DNA of 64,000 bases from Streptosporangium carneum (GCF_027922005.1 NZ_BSEV01000001.1:1141638-1205637); one strand, 5' to 3'; shown: positions 21,468 through 30,707, counted from the first letter of the stretch. Notes: generated from the letters alone by a model not told the origin. A program made the numbers and translations.

Positions 21468-22175
21468 GTGATTCGCCGTCTTTCCCAAGCTCGTGAACGT
21501 GGCATCCCCGAGGCGACCGTCGCCCGCCTGCCGCTCTACCTGCGAGCGCTCAACGGCATGGCCGAGCGGGGCCTGGCGACCGTGAGCTCGGAGGACCTGG
21601 CCGTCGCCGCGGGAGTGAACTCCGCCAAACTCCGCAAGGACCTTTCTCACCTGGGCTCCTACGGCACTCGCGGGGTAGGCTACGACGTCGAGTACCTCAT
21701 CTACCAGATCTCCCGCGAGCTGGGGCTCACCCAGGACTGGGCCGTGGCCATCGTCGGCGTGGGTAACCTCGGTCGCGCGCTCGCCAACTACGGCGGGTTC
21801 GTCTCCCGTGGATTCAGGGTCGCCGCGCTTCTGGACGCCGACCCTGAAGTGGTGGGCGACCATATAGCGGGGCTGAGCGTGGAGCACATCGACGAGCTGG
21901 AAGCCGTGATCAGGCGGCGAGGAGTGTCGATCGTGGTGCTCGCGACGCCCGCGGCGGCGGCCCAGCAGGTGGCTGACAGGGTCATCGCCGCAGGTGTGAC
22001 AAGCATTCTGAACTTCGCCCCGGTCGTACTCGCTGTACCCGAAGGCGTCGATATCCGTAAAGTCGACCTATCGATTGAATTGCAGATCCTCGCGTTCCAC
22101 GAACAGCGGAAGACGGATCGAATGACTGGGGGGCCCGCGATGGCCGAGGAGTGGCCCGAGGCGGTGGACTTGTGA
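21468..22175 (+). CDS. rex: Redox-sensing repressor Rex
   Basis: 235 residues. It senses NADH/NAD+ and represses respiratory and haem genes. An N-terminal winged helix (RGIPEATVARLPLYLRALN, then SAKLRKDLSHLGSYGTRGVG) is followed by a Rossmann domain (VAIVGVGNLGRALANYGG) and the swapped C-terminal helix LSIELQILAFHEQRKTD. No ATG lies in frame upstream. The GTG at 21468, with GGAG about 10 nt before, places the first helix as in other Rex proteins; a CTG at 21390 is an alternative. Its start overlaps the stop of a short upstream frame. Confidence 0.93.
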   Translation: MIRRLSQARERGIPEATVARLPLYLRALNGMAERGLATVSSEDLAVAAGVNSAKLRKDLSHLGSYGTRGVGYDVEYLIYQISRELGLTQDWAVAIVGVGNLGRALANYGGFVSRGFRVAALLDADPEVVGDHIAGLSVEHIDELEAVIRRRGVSIVVLATPAAAAQQVADRVIAAGVTSILNFAPVVLAVPEGVDIRKVDLSIELQILAFHEQRKTDRMTGGPAMAEEWPEAVDL

Positions 22176-22323
22176 ACGACAGAGCCCGAGGAGACGACGC
22201 CTCCCGGCCGGAGGCGGCCGGAGCCGGAGATCGGGTCCGTTCAGCGGGAGCGGGATCACCGCGACCGGTTCCGCCGGGAGAGGGTTCGCCGGGAGCGGGT
22301 TCAGCGAGGACGGAGGAGGGCCG

Positions 22324-23646
22324 ATGAGCGTTCTCGTCGTCGGCCTGAGCCACAGGACGGCTCCCGTCGCCCTGCTGGAGCGGGTCTCCGTCTCCGGTGA
22401 CGCCCTGGTCAAGCTGCTCCACGACGTTCAGCAGGACGTCCGGGTGGCCGAGGCCATGGTCGTCTCGACCTGCAACCGGGTCGAGGTCTACGCCGTGGTC
22501 GACCGCTTCCACGCCGCGGTCAACGCGATCTCCGAGCTGCTCGCCACCCATTCGGGCGTCGCCATGGAGCGGCTCGCGGCCCACCTCTACGTGCACTACG
22601 AGGACCGGGCGGTCGAGCACCTGTTCTCCGTCGGCTCGGGGCTCGACTCGATGGTCCTGGGAGAGGGACAGATCCTCGGCCAGGTCCGTTCGGCGCTGAG
22701 GCTGGCCCAGGAGCAGGGCACCGTCGGCTCGACGCTCAACGAGCTCGTCCAGCAGACCCTGCGGGTCGGCAAGCGCTCCCACACCGAGACGGGCATCGAC
22801 AGGGCGGGCGCCTCCCTCGTCGGCGTCGGCCTCACCCTCGCGGAGCGGGCCCTCGGCCCGATCCAGGGCAGGCGCGCCCTGGTGGTCGGCGCGGGCTCGA
22901 TGAGCGCCCTGTCGGCCGCGACCCTGCAGCGCGCGGGCGTCACCGACATCGTGGTGGTCAACCGGACCCACGAGCGCGCCGTACGGCTGGCGCAGACGGT
23001 CGGCGGCAGGGCCGCCGAGTTCGGCGACCTGGCGGCCGAGCTGGCCCAGGCCGACCTGGTCATCTCGTGCACCGGGGCGACCGACGTGGTCGTCACCGCG
23101 GACATGGTGCCCGCCAGGGAGATGTTCCTGCTGGACCTCGCGCTGCCCCACGACGTCGACCCCGCCGTACGGCGGCTGCCCGGCGTCACCCTGGTCGACC
23201 TGGAGTCGATGCAGGACGGCAGCGCCGACGCCGACACCGACGACGGCGGGCGCGCGGAGGCGGTCGCCGCGGTGCGCGAGATCGTCGCGGACGAGGTCGC
23301 CGCCTATCTTTCCGCCGAACGCGCGGCCAGGGTGACGCCGACCGTGGTCGCGCTGCGCAGCAAGGCCGCAGACGTGGTCGAGGCCGAGCTCGGGCGGCTC
23401 GTGGCGCGGGTGCCCGACCTCGAGGGGCGGGTGCGCGACGAGGTCGCGCAGACGGTCAGGCGCGTGGTCGACAAACTGCTCCACGAGCCCACCGTGCGTG
23501 TCAAACAGCTCGCCGAGTCCCCGGCAGGAGATCATTATGCGGAGGCGCTGCGTGAGCTGTTCAATCTGGATCCGAAGGTGCCCGACGCGGTGAGAAGAGT
23601 CGATTCGGTGGACCCGGAGATGAGCAGGAAGGAGGCGGGCAGGTGA
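22324..23646 (+). CDS. hemA: Glutamyl-tRNA reductase
   Basis: 440 residues. It reduces glutamyl-tRNA to glutamate-1-semialdehyde, the first committed step of C5-pathway haem synthesis. N-terminal SVLVVGLSHRTAPV, the catalytic Cys in STCNRVEVYA, and LGEGQILGQVR are diagnostic. An NADPH-binding domain (ALVVGAGSMSALSA) and the dimerisation helix follow. GGAGG lies 6 nt before the ATG. It is downstream of rex, within the Rex-controlled unit, and overlaps hemC by 4 nt. Confidence 0.97.
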   Translation: MSVLVVGLSHRTAPVALLERVSVSGDALVKLLHDVQQDVRVAEAMVVSTCNRVEVYAVVDRFHAAVNAISELLATHSGVAMERLAAHLYVHYEDRAVEHLFSVGSGLDSMVLGEGQILGQVRSALRLAQEQGTVGSTLNELVQQTLRVGKRSHTETGIDRAGASLVGVGLTLAERALGPIQGRRALVVGAGSMSALSAATLQRAGVTDIVVVNRTHERAVRLAQTVGGRAAEFGDLAAELAQADLVISCTGATDVVVTADMVPAREMFLLDLALPHDVDPAVRRLPGVTLVDLESMQDGSADADTDDGGRAEAVAAVREIVADEVAAYLSAERAARVTPTVVALRSKAADVVEAELGRLVARVPDLEGRVRDEVAQTVRRVVDKLLHEPTVRVKQLAESPAGDHYAEALRELFNLDPKVPDAVRRVDSVDPEMSRKEAGR

Positions 23647-24563
23647 ACGACGTCGCTCCTCCGCTCAAGATGGGCACGAGGCGCAGCCTGATGGCGACGA
23701 CCCAGTCGGGCCTGGTCGCCGCCCGCCTCACCGAGCTGACCGGCCGTGCCGTCGAGCTCGTCGGCGTCACCACCTTCGGAGACGTGACCAAGGCCAGTCT
23801 CACGCAGCTGGGCGGGACCGGTGTCTTCGTCAGCGCGCTGCGCGACAAGCTGATCGAGGGCGACATCGACTTCGCCGTCCACTCGCTGAAGGACCTGCCG
23901 ACCACGCCCGACCCTCGCGTGGTCATCGCGGCCATCCCGCCGCGCGACGACCCCAGGGACGCCCTGGTCGGCGTCGCGAAGCTGGCCGACCTGCCGCCGG
24001 GCGCCAAGGTCGGCACGGGGTCCCCGCGCAGGGTCGCCCAGCTCCGGCTGCTCCGTCCCGACCTGGAGTACGTCCCGATCCGCGGCAACGCGGAAACCCG
24101 CATCGGCAAGGTCACCTCCGGTGAGCTGCAGGGCGTCGTGCTCGCCGCCGCCGGGCTCGGACGGCTCGGGCGCGAGGCGGAGATCTCCCAGATCTTCGAG
24201 GTCGAGGAGATGCTCCCGGCCCCCGGGCAGGGCGCGCTGGCCGTGGAGTGCCGTTCGGACCGCACCGACCTGATCGAGTTCCTGAGCGTGCTCGACGACG
24301 CCAGGACACGCGCCGCGGTGACCGCCGAGCGCGCGGTCCTCAACGCCCTGGAGGCGGGGTGCGCCGCCCCGGTCGGCGCGTACTCGGCCGATCACGGGCA
24401 AGATCTGTTCCTGACCGCCGCTGTCGTCGCCGTCGACGGCAGGCGAGCGGTGCGCAAGTCCACCGCCGGGACCTCTTTGGCGCCCATGGATCTCGGTCGC
24501 GACCTCGCGGCCGAGATGATCGCCGAAGGGGCAGGCACGTTGATAGGGGAGCAAGCACATTGA
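23643..24563 (+). CDS. hemC: Porphobilinogen deaminase (hydroxymethylbilane synthase)
   Basis: 306 residues. It polymerises four porphobilinogen molecules to hydroxymethylbilane. GTG start overlapping the hemA stop. Recognisable segments are DFAVHSLKDLPT, GTGSPRRVAQLR, RGNAETRIGK and the dipyrromethane-attachment Cys in EAGCAAPVGAY. The order hemA-hemC-hemD is that of most actinobacteria. Confidence 0.97.
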   Translation: MNDVAPPLKMGTRRSLMATTQSGLVAARLTELTGRAVELVGVTTFGDVTKASLTQLGGTGVFVSALRDKLIEGDIDFAVHSLKDLPTTPDPRVVIAAIPPRDDPRDALVGVAKLADLPPGAKVGTGSPRRVAQLRLLRPDLEYVPIRGNAETRIGKVTSGELQGVVLAAAGLGRLGREAEISQIFEVEEMLPAPGQGALAVECRSDRTDLIEFLSVLDDARTRAAVTAERAVLNALEAGCAAPVGAYSADHGQDLFLTAAVVAVDGRRAVRKSTAGTSLAPMDLGRDLAAEMIAEGAGTLIGEQAH

Positions 24564-26140
24564 GCTCCGGAAGCACCACCTTCGAGCGCCCTGCGGGGTT
24601 CGTCGCCTTCGTGGGCGCGGGCCCCGGTGACGAGGGCCTCCTCACACTCCGCGGCGCGGACCTGCTCTCGAAGGCCGACGTCGTCGTGCTCGACCGGGAG
24701 TCGTACGGCGCGCTGCTGCGCCACTGCGGGCAGAACGTCGAGGTCGTCGACGCGACGGGGGAGGAAACCGTCTCGTTGAGGGCCGTCACGGCGGCCAAGG
24801 GCGGGCGCGCCGTCGTGCGCCTCTGCCCGGGCGACCCGATGTTCTTCTCCTCGATCACCGAGGAGGTCGCCGCCTGCGCCAAGGCGGAGGTGGACTTCGA
24901 GATCGTCCCGGGAGTGCCTCCCGCGACGGCCGTCCTCACCTACGCGGGCATCCCCGCGGCGGTCTCCGTGCCCGAGTTCAGGGTCGTCGACGCCACGCAG
25001 GTCGACGACTGGTCGGCCCACGCCACGGGCGCGGGCACCCTGGTGATCTACAACGGCGTCGCCCAGGCGGTCGCGATCGGCAAGGCGCTGGTCGCCGCGG
25101 GCCGTCCCGACTCGACGCCGGTCGCGATCAGCAGCTCCGGCACGACCACCGAGCAGTACACCGTGGTGACGACCCTCGGCCGGATCGCGCCCGACCTCAA
25201 GCACGCCGGGATGACCGAGCCCGCGCTGATCGTGGTCGGCGAGGCCGTCGGCATGCGCGACCGCCTGTCGTGGTTCGAGACCAAGCCGCTGTTCGGCTGG
25301 CGGGTGCTCGTGCCCAGGACCAAGGAGCAGTCGGCCGGGCTCGTCGAGCAGCTGCGCTCCTACGGCGCGGTGCCCGAGGAGGTGCCCACGATCTCCGTCG
25401 AGCCGCCCCGAACCCCGCAGCAGATGGACAGGGCGATCAAGGGCCTGGTCACGGGGCGCTACGAGTGGGTGGCCTTCACCAGCGCGAACGCCGTCAAGGC
25501 CGTGCGCGAGAAGTTCGAGGAGTACGGCCTCGACGCCAGGGCCTTCGCCGGGCTCAAGGTGGCGGCGGTCGGTGAGGCGACCGCGCGTGCGCTGGTGAGC
25601 TTCGGGGTGAAGCCCGACCTGATGCCCTCGGGCGAGCAGTCCTCCGAGGGCCTGGTCGCCGAATGGCCCCCGTACGACTCCATGCTCGACCCGATCAACC
25701 GGGTCCTGCTGCCGCGCGCGGACATCGCGACGGAGACCCTGGTCGCCGGGCTGACCGAGCTCGGCTGGGAGTGCGACGACGTGACCGCGTACCGGACCGT
25801 CAGGGCGGCGCCTCCGCCCGCCCCGACCCGGGAGGCCATCAAGGGCGGCGGATTCGACGCGGTGCTGTTCACCTCGTCGAGCACCGTGCGCAACCTGGTG
25901 GGCATCGCGGGAAAGCCGCACAACGTCACGGTCATCGCCGTGATCGGCCCGCAGACCGCCAAGACCGCGGAGGAGTTCGGGCTCAGGGTCGACGTCATGG
26001 CCGACAAGCCCGCGGCCTCCTCGCTCGCCGCCGCACTGGCCGAGTACGGCGCCAAGCAGCGGCAGGCCGCGGTCGCGGCCGGTGACGTTCCCCGCAGGCC
26101 TTCGCAGACTCGGCGGGGAGCCCGGCGCCGCGCCAAGTAA
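24560..26140 (+). CDS. hemD: Fused uroporphyrinogen-III methyltransferase / uroporphyrinogen-III synthase
   Basis: 526 residues. The TTG at 24560 overlaps the hemC stop (TTGA), with GGGGAG about 9 nt upstream. The N-terminal half (about 1-250) is a SAM-dependent methyltransferase of the CobA/SUMT type (VAFVGAGPGDEGLLTLRGAD near the start, VVLDR, VVRLCPGDPMFFSS). The C-terminal half (about 258-505) is HemD (GWRVLVPRTKEQSAGL, EWVAFTSANAVKA), which closes the tetrapyrrole ring. The fusion places the haem and sirohaem/cobalamin branch point in one polypeptide. A basic tail follows. Confidence 0.93.
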   Translation: MSSGSTTFERPAGFVAFVGAGPGDEGLLTLRGADLLSKADVVVLDRESYGALLRHCGQNVEVVDATGEETVSLRAVTAAKGGRAVVRLCPGDPMFFSSITEEVAACAKAEVDFEIVPGVPPATAVLTYAGIPAAVSVPEFRVVDATQVDDWSAHATGAGTLVIYNGVAQAVAIGKALVAAGRPDSTPVAISSSGTTTEQYTVVTTLGRIAPDLKHAGMTEPALIVVGEAVGMRDRLSWFETKPLFGWRVLVPRTKEQSAGLVEQLRSYGAVPEEVPTISVEPPRTPQQMDRAIKGLVTGRYEWVAFTSANAVKAVREKFEEYGLDARAFAGLKVAAVGEATARALVSFGVKPDLMPSGEQSSEGLVAEWPPYDSMLDPINRVLLPRADIATETLVAGLTELGWECDDVTAYRTVRAAPPPAPTREAIKGGGFDAVLFTSSSTVRNLVGIAGKPHNVTVIAVIGPQTAKTAEEFGLRVDVMADKPAASSLAAALAEYGAKQRQAAVAAGDVPRRPSQTRRGARRRAK

Positions 26141-26166
26141 GCCGGGTAACCTGAGAACGGCAGCCG

Positions 26167-26204
26167 CGGGTGCCGCGTGGCGGAAGGCGCGGCGACGGCA
26201 CCCG
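26167..26204. other. Stem-loop in the hemD-hemB gap
   Basis: CGGGTGCCG and CGGCACCCG form a perfect 9-bp stem around 20 nt. It begins 26 nt after the hemD stop and ends 82 nt before hemB. Without a T-tract it could attenuate or stabilise rather than end transcription. Confidence 0.4.
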
Positions 26205-26286
26205 TAAGGCGACGAACCAACCGAATACGTCCCCCGGCTCCTCCACCTTCGTGGTGCCCGTGCGACCGGGGGGAGGGGGAGAGACC

Positions 26287-27273
26287 ATGACCGCCCAGTT
26301 CCCTGCAGCGCGCCCGCGAAGGCTTCGCCGTACGGCGACGATGCGCAGGATGGTCGCGGGAACCAGGCTGCACCCCGCGGAGCTGGTGCTGCCGGTGTTC
26401 GTCAAGGAGGGCATCGACGAGCCCAACCCCATCGGCTCGATGCCCGGCGTCTTCCAGCACACCCGTGACTCGCTGCGCAAGGCGGCCCACGAGGCGGCGG
26501 AGGCGGGGGTCGGCGGGTTGATACTGTTCGGCGTTCCCGCGGTGAAGGACGCCAGGGGCTCCGCGGCCGACGACCCCGACGGCATCGTCCAGCGCGCCGT
26601 CGGCGACCTGGTCGCCGAGGTCGGCGACGCGCTGGTCGTGATGACCGACACCTGCCTGGACGAGTTCACCGACCACGGCCACTGCGGCATCCTGACGCCC
26701 GACGGGCAGGTGGACAACGACGCGACCCTGGAGCGCTACGCCGCCTCCGCCGTGGCCCAGGCCAGGGCCGGATCCCAGGTCATCGCGCCCAGCGGCATGA
26801 TGGACGGCCAGGTCGGCGCGATCCGCGCCGCGCTCGACGCCGACGGCTTCGAGCAGATCCCGGTCCTCGCCTACTCGGCCAAGTACGCCTCGGCGTTCTA
26901 CGGCCCCTTCAGGGAGGCCGCCGAGTGCGCGCCGCAGTTCGGCGACCGCAACGCCTACCAGCAGGACCCGGCGGGCCCGGTCGGAGAGGCGCTGCGCGAG
27001 GTGCGCCTCGACCTCGACGAGGGCGCGGACGCCGTGATGGTCAAGCCCGCGCTCGCCTACCTCGACATCCTCCGCCAGGTGCGCGACCTGGTGGACGTCC
27101 CGGTGGCCGCCTACCAGGTCAGCGGGGAGTACTCCATGATCGAGGCCGCCGCGGCGAACGGCTGGATCGACCGGGATCGCGCGATCATGGAGTCGCTGGT
27201 CGCGATCCGCAGGGCGGGAGCGGACATGATCCTCACCTACTGGGCGACCGAGGTGGCCAGGAAGCTCGCCTGA
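26287..27273 (+). CDS. hemB: 5-aminolevulinate dehydratase (porphobilinogen synthase)
   Basis: 328 residues. It condenses two 5-aminolevulinate molecules to porphobilinogen. The start at 26287 is preceded by GGGGAGAGACC. It contains [20 protein letters not shown] at the N-terminus, metal-site region [15 protein letters not shown], catalytic Lys in [15 protein letters not shown] and the second Lys in [11 protein letters not shown]. The [14 protein letters not shown] form has Asp/Glu where zinc enzymes have Cys, suggesting a Mg/K-type enzyme. Confidence 0.97.
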   Translation: MTAQFPAARPRRLRRTATMRRMVAGTRLHPAELVLPVFVKEGIDEPNPIGSMPGVFQHTRDSLRKAAHEAAEAGVGGLILFGVPAVKDARGSAADDPDGIVQRAVGDLVAEVGDALVVMTDTCLDEFTDHGHCGILTPDGQVDNDATLERYAASAVAQARAGSQVIAPSGMMDGQVGAIRAALDADGFEQIPVLAYSAKYASAFYGPFREAAECAPQFGDRNAYQQDPAGPVGEALREVRLDLDEGADAVMVKPALAYLDILRQVRDLVDVPVAAYQVSGEYSMIEAAAANGWIDRDRAIMESLVAIRRAGADMILTYWATEVARKLA

Positions 27274-27410
27274 GGCGTCGCTCGCGCCTCGGGGAAAGCC
27301 CCACCCGGAACGGGCGACCCGGTGGCCGGAGCGTTCGGCCGGGGTGGGCCGGAAGGCTCAGAGAAGGCTCGGAGAGGACGGATCTGAGCGTCCGACCAGG
27401 GCGGGGTCAA

Positions 27411-27460
27411 GGATCCTCGGGGGCTCGCGGGAGCGGGCGCGAGCCCGAAGGGGAGGATCC
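27411..27460. other. Nested GC-rich stem-loop after hemB
   Basis: An outer perfect 8-bp stem GGATCCTC/GAGGATCC encloses a perfect 9-bp stem GGGCTCGCG/CGCGAGCCC. It sits in the 415-bp gap between hemB and the primase-like gene (27274-27688), 138 bp after hemB. No T-tract. The rest of that gap shows no gene; GGAGG immediately precedes the next start. Confidence 0.55.
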
Positions 27461-27688
27461 GCAGGGATGAAGCGGTGTGGGCGAGCCTGAGTGAGACGAG
27501 AGGCACACGCTGAGAACTGGGGGTTTGCCGCTTACTTGTGTGGTCTGTGCGTTAGAGTGCGAGGACCGGTGCGGACGTGTCCCAGGTGGTGTAGACCCTG
27601 GTTGTCTGACTTCTCTTGCTGACCGGCCCAGTGTGGGCATGTCGTCGCATCCGAAGGCACGCGTGACGCGCGGACGACGGAGGACACA

Positions 27689-28330
27689 ATGGTGGGGGTA
27701 CCGCTGACTCGTCGTAGCAAACGACGTGCTCATCCCAAGCAAATGATCAACTCTGTGCTGGAGTACGCCGCCCTCGGCTGGGCGAGCTGTCCCGGGGCGC
27801 GCCCGCTGCACAGCGGTTCCCGCGCCTGCTCGTGCGATCGCATCGGCTGCCCCGACGCCGGCGCCCACCCGCTCTCGCGTGCCTGGCAGATGCAGGCGAC
27901 CACCGACCCCACCCTGCTCAGCCACTGGTGGCACCGCGACCCCGAGGCGAACGTGATCCTCCCGACGGGCCGGGTCTTCGACGTCTTCGACGTGCCGCTC
28001 GCCGCGGGCCTGGCCGCCTTCGCGAACATGGACTCCACCGGAACCGCACCGGGCCCGGTCGCCGCCAACGGCGACCGGGTCCTGTTCTTTGTGGCCACCC
28101 GCAACGCCTCCGACGACGAGGACGAGTGGTGGTCCTGCCCGCTGGACTACGGCCCCTCGACCATCGAGGAGATGCCGGGCCTGCGCTGGCACTGCCGTGA
28201 CAGCTACGTCCTGGCCCCGCCGTCCGTCCTGCCGTCCGGCAGGGCCGCCTCATGGCTGCGTCCCCCTGACGGCCGCCCCCTGCCCGACCCCCTGCTCGTC
28301 CTGGAACAGCTCGCCGACGTCTGCGAGTAG
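27689..28330 (+). CDS. Stand-alone primase-polymerase (Prim-Pol) domain protein, probably inactive
   Basis: 213 residues with GGAGGACACA directly before the ATG. The fold pattern is that of the N-terminal bifunctional primase/polymerase domain: ALGWASCPGARPL near residue 30, a Cys-rich insert (CSCDRIGCPD), a DPTLLSHWW block, then NVILPTGRVFDVFDVP. Active enzymes carry D-x-D at this last position; here the motif reads D-V-P, so one metal ligand appears lost. Similar stand-alone proteins occur near hemL in other actinomycetes. A nucleic acid or nucleotide-binding role is possible; no partner helicase is present. Confidence 0.6.
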   Translation: MVGVPLTRRSKRRAHPKQMINSVLEYAALGWASCPGARPLHSGSRACSCDRIGCPDAGAHPLSRAWQMQATTDPTLLSHWWHRDPEANVILPTGRVFDVFDVPLAAGLAAFANMDSTGTAPGPVAANGDRVLFFVATRNASDDEDEWWSCPLDYGPSTIEEMPGLRWHCRDSYVLAPPSVLPSGRAASWLRPPDGRPLPDPLLVLEQLADVCE

Positions 28331-28342
28331 GCCCCGTTTATG

Positions 28343-28448
28343 GCGACGCTGCGCGTCGCGGGCTTGGGCGCCCCCGGGTCGGCGTCTTCCCTCGTCACTC
28401 CGTCGCTTCGCTCCTGCGTTCCTCAGTCCAGACACCGACGCGCCCAAG
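28343..28448. other. Structured intergenic inverted repeats before hemL
   Basis: A small hairpin (GCGACG/CGTCGC, 28343-28359) is followed by a long-range inverted repeat: CTTGGGCGC (28363-28371) pairs with GCGCCCAAG (28440-28448), and GTCGGCGTC with GACACCGAC with one mismatch. The 44-nt loop is CT-rich. It may terminate the upstream gene or form the hemL leader. Confidence 0.45.
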
Positions 28449-28579
28449 CCGAAAACCGGTCCTCGGCTGATCGGCGTGGCCAGGTCGAAGCATGTCTTGG
28501 GCGTGTCCCTCCGGCGTTCCTCGGAGTGCGTTCCGGCCGAGCGGCGGGGGCTGCCCTTCCTGTGACTACCCTGGAGGGC

Positions 28580-29875
28580 GTGAGCCGTACTGAGAACTCC
28601 GAGGACCTGTTCGCCCGCGCCCGTGAGATCGTTCCGGGAGGGGTGAACTCCCCTGTCCGCGCCTTCGGCGCCGTCGGCGGCACGCCCCGGTTCATGGCCT
28701 CGGGGCAGGGACCGTACATCACCGACGTCGACGGCAACCGCTACGTCGACCTGGTCTGCTCGTGGGGTCCGATGATCCTGGGGCACCGCCACCCCGCCGT
28801 CGTCGAGGCCCTGCAGGAGGCGCTCGCGGCCGGGACCTCGTTCGGCACGGCGACGCCCGGCGAGGTGGAGCTCGCCGAGGAGATCGTCGCCCTCGTCGAC
28901 CCGGTGGAGAAGGTCCGCCTCGTCAGCTCGGGCACCGAGGCCACGATGTCCGCCGTACGGCTGGCGCGTGGTTTCACCGGGCGGTCGAAGGTCGTGAAGT
29001 TCGCGGGCTGCTACCACGGCCACGTGGACGCCCTGCTCGCCGCCGCCGGATCCGGCCTGGTCACCTTCGGCCTGCCCGACACCCCCGGCGTCACCGGCGC
29101 CTCCGCCGCCGACACGGTGGTGCTGCCCTACAACTCCGTCGAGGCCGTGACCGAGGCCTTCCGGACCTTCGGTGACGAGATCGCGTGCGTGATCACCGAG
29201 GCGTGCCCGGCCAACATGGGAGTCGTCCCGCCGCTCGACGGGTTCAACGCCACACTGCGCGAGCTGTGCACCGCGCACGGCGCGCTGCTGATCATCGACG
29301 AGGTGCTCACCGGTTTCCGGGTCTCCGAGGCCGGGTGGTACGGGCTCGACCCGGTCGACGCCGACCTGATGACCTTCGGGAAGGTGATGGGCGGCGGCCT
29401 GCCCGCCGCCGCGTTCGGCGGCCGTGCCGACGTGATGGCCCACCTCGCGCCCGAGGGCCCGGTCTACCAGGCGGGCACCCTGTCGGGGAACCCGCTGGCC
29501 TGCGCCGCGGGTCTGGCCACGCTGCGCGCCTGTGACGACGAGGTCTACGACCGGGTCGACGCCGCCGCCCTGATCATCGGCCGCGCCGCCGCCGACGCCC
29601 TGGCCGCCGCCGGGGTGCCGCACCGCCTGCAGCGCGCGGGCAGCCTGTTCTCCATCTTCTTCACCGAGGACCGGGTCACCGACTTCGCCGGAGCCCAGAG
29701 CCAGAACGTCGCCGCCTACCGGGCCTTCTTCCACGCCATGCTCGAGCAGGGCGTCTACCTGCCGCCTTCGGCGTACGAGGCGTGGTTCCTGTCGGCGGCC
29801 CACGACGACGAGGCCCTGTCCCGCGTCGCCGAGGCCCTCCCGCTCGCCGCGAAGGCCGCAGCCCAGGCCTTCTGA
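28580..29875 (+). CDS. hemL: Glutamate-1-semialdehyde 2,1-aminomutase
   Basis: 431 residues. A PLP enzyme converting glutamate-1-semialdehyde to 5-aminolevulinate, which completes the C5 pathway begun by HemA. Features are [18 protein letters not shown] near the N-terminus, [30 protein letters not shown] with the PLP Lys, and [14 protein letters not shown]. The GTG at 28580 matches family N-termini, but GGAGG is only about 2 nt away; a GTG at 28562 is an alternative. Confidence 0.96.
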   Translation: MSRTENSEDLFARAREIVPGGVNSPVRAFGAVGGTPRFMASGQGPYITDVDGNRYVDLVCSWGPMILGHRHPAVVEALQEALAAGTSFGTATPGEVELAEEIVALVDPVEKVRLVSSGTEATMSAVRLARGFTGRSKVVKFAGCYHGHVDALLAAAGSGLVTFGLPDTPGVTGASAADTVVLPYNSVEAVTEAFRTFGDEIACVITEACPANMGVVPPLDGFNATLRELCTAHGALLIIDEVLTGFRVSEAGWYGLDPVDADLMTFGKVMGGGLPAAAFGGRADVMAHLAPEGPVYQAGTLSGNPLACAAGLATLRACDDEVYDRVDAAALIIGRAAADALAAAGVPHRLQRAGSLFSIFFTEDRVTDFAGAQSQNVAAYRAFFHAMLEQGVYLPPSAYEAWFLSAAHDDEALSRVAEALPLAAKAAAQAF

Positions 29876-29886
29876 CCTTCGCGCGC

Positions 29887-29913
29887 TCCGGGAGGCGTCC
29901 GGCGTCTCCCGGA
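29887..29913. terminator. Stem-loop between hemL and the Uma2 gene
   Basis: TCCGGGAG and CTCCCGGA form a perfect 8-bp stem with an 11-nt loop in the 67-bp gap between convergent genes. It can serve both strands. Confidence 0.55.
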
Positions 29914-29942
29914 AGGCACGCCTGATCTCACGAACAGGCTCT

Positions 29943-30581
29943 TTAACGCGGCAGCTTGTCGAGGTCGAGGTCGATGGGGAAGGGGACCCGCACGGTCAGT
30001 CGCCCGTGGTGGATGCCGGTGAGGCCGTAGGCGCGAGTGGCGAGGTCGAGTTCGTACACATAGACGACGGGCCTGCCGTCGTTGTTCTCCACCCGCCAGA
30101 AGTGCGCGATCCCCGCCTCCGCGTAGCGGAACGGCTTGGTCTTGCGGTCGCGGTCCTCGGACTCCGGCGAGACGATCTCGACGACGAGATGCACCTCGTC
30201 GGGGGTGTAGAACGTCCGATCGTCGTCGTCGGCCGCCGCCGTGTCGATGACCAGCACGTCAGGACACGGCCGCATCCGGTGCCCGAGCTTGACGTCCATC
30301 TGGGCCACCGCTGTGACGTGCTCGGGAATCTGGGCGTTCAGAACGACCCGAAGACCGGAGATCACACACTGGTGGAAACGCCTCTGGGGGGACATGAAGA
30401 CGAGGGCTCCATCGATGAGTTCGACATGCTTGAAGAAGCCGGGCTCGCCGTTCGGTCCCTCGGAAGGAAGATGATCGAGGTCGTCGGCCTTCCACCCCCA
30501 CGGAGGCGGTGACGGCCAGTACTCGAGCGCGCTGCTCACGTCGGTCACCGTGACATCGTCTCCGTCACTCGGTGTGCTCAT
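29943..30581 (-). CDS. Uma2 family putative nuclease (DUF820)
   Basis: 212 residues. PD-(D/E)xK-type core: the catalytic series is seen in CPDVLVID and VHLVVEIVSPESEDRDRKTK, with the Lys from KPFRYAEAGIAHFWRVE. Such proteins are abundant paralogues in cyanobacteria and Streptosporangiales and their role is unclear. The start at 30581 gives an acidic N-terminus and SPPPWGWKADDLDHLP, typical of the actinobacterial subgroup. It lies 126 bp downstream of the DsbA gene on the same strand, likely separately expressed. Confidence 0.8.
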   Translation of the reverse strand: MSTPSDGDDVTVTDVSSALEYWPSPPPWGWKADDLDHLPSEGPNGEPGFFKHVELIDGALVFMSPQRRFHQCVISGLRVVLNAQIPEHVTAVAQMDVKLGHRMRPCPDVLVIDTAAADDDDRTFYTPDEVHLVVEIVSPESEDRDRKTKPFRYAEAGIAHFWRVENNDGRPVVYVYELDLATRAYGLTGIHHGRLTVRVPFPIDLDLDKLPR

Positions 30582-30707
30582 TCAGATCATCTCCGTTGCC
30601 CTGCGCTCATTCTCTCCTGCTTTCGCCGTCGGGGGCAGAGCCGAGGCGGAGAAAGCGGGTGTCACGGCTCTCGGCTTGGGTGTCGCACCTGGTCCTGTCG
30701 GGTGTTC

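Noticed and set aside
26161-26286. Riboswitch before hemB
   Set aside because: Only a single GC stem-loop is seen; no conserved box of cobalamin or other known riboswitch classes is recognisable.
27274-27688. Possible tRNA or other stable RNA gene after hemB
   Set aside because: No cloverleaf arms or T-loop consensus are visible; only the nested stem-loop stands out.
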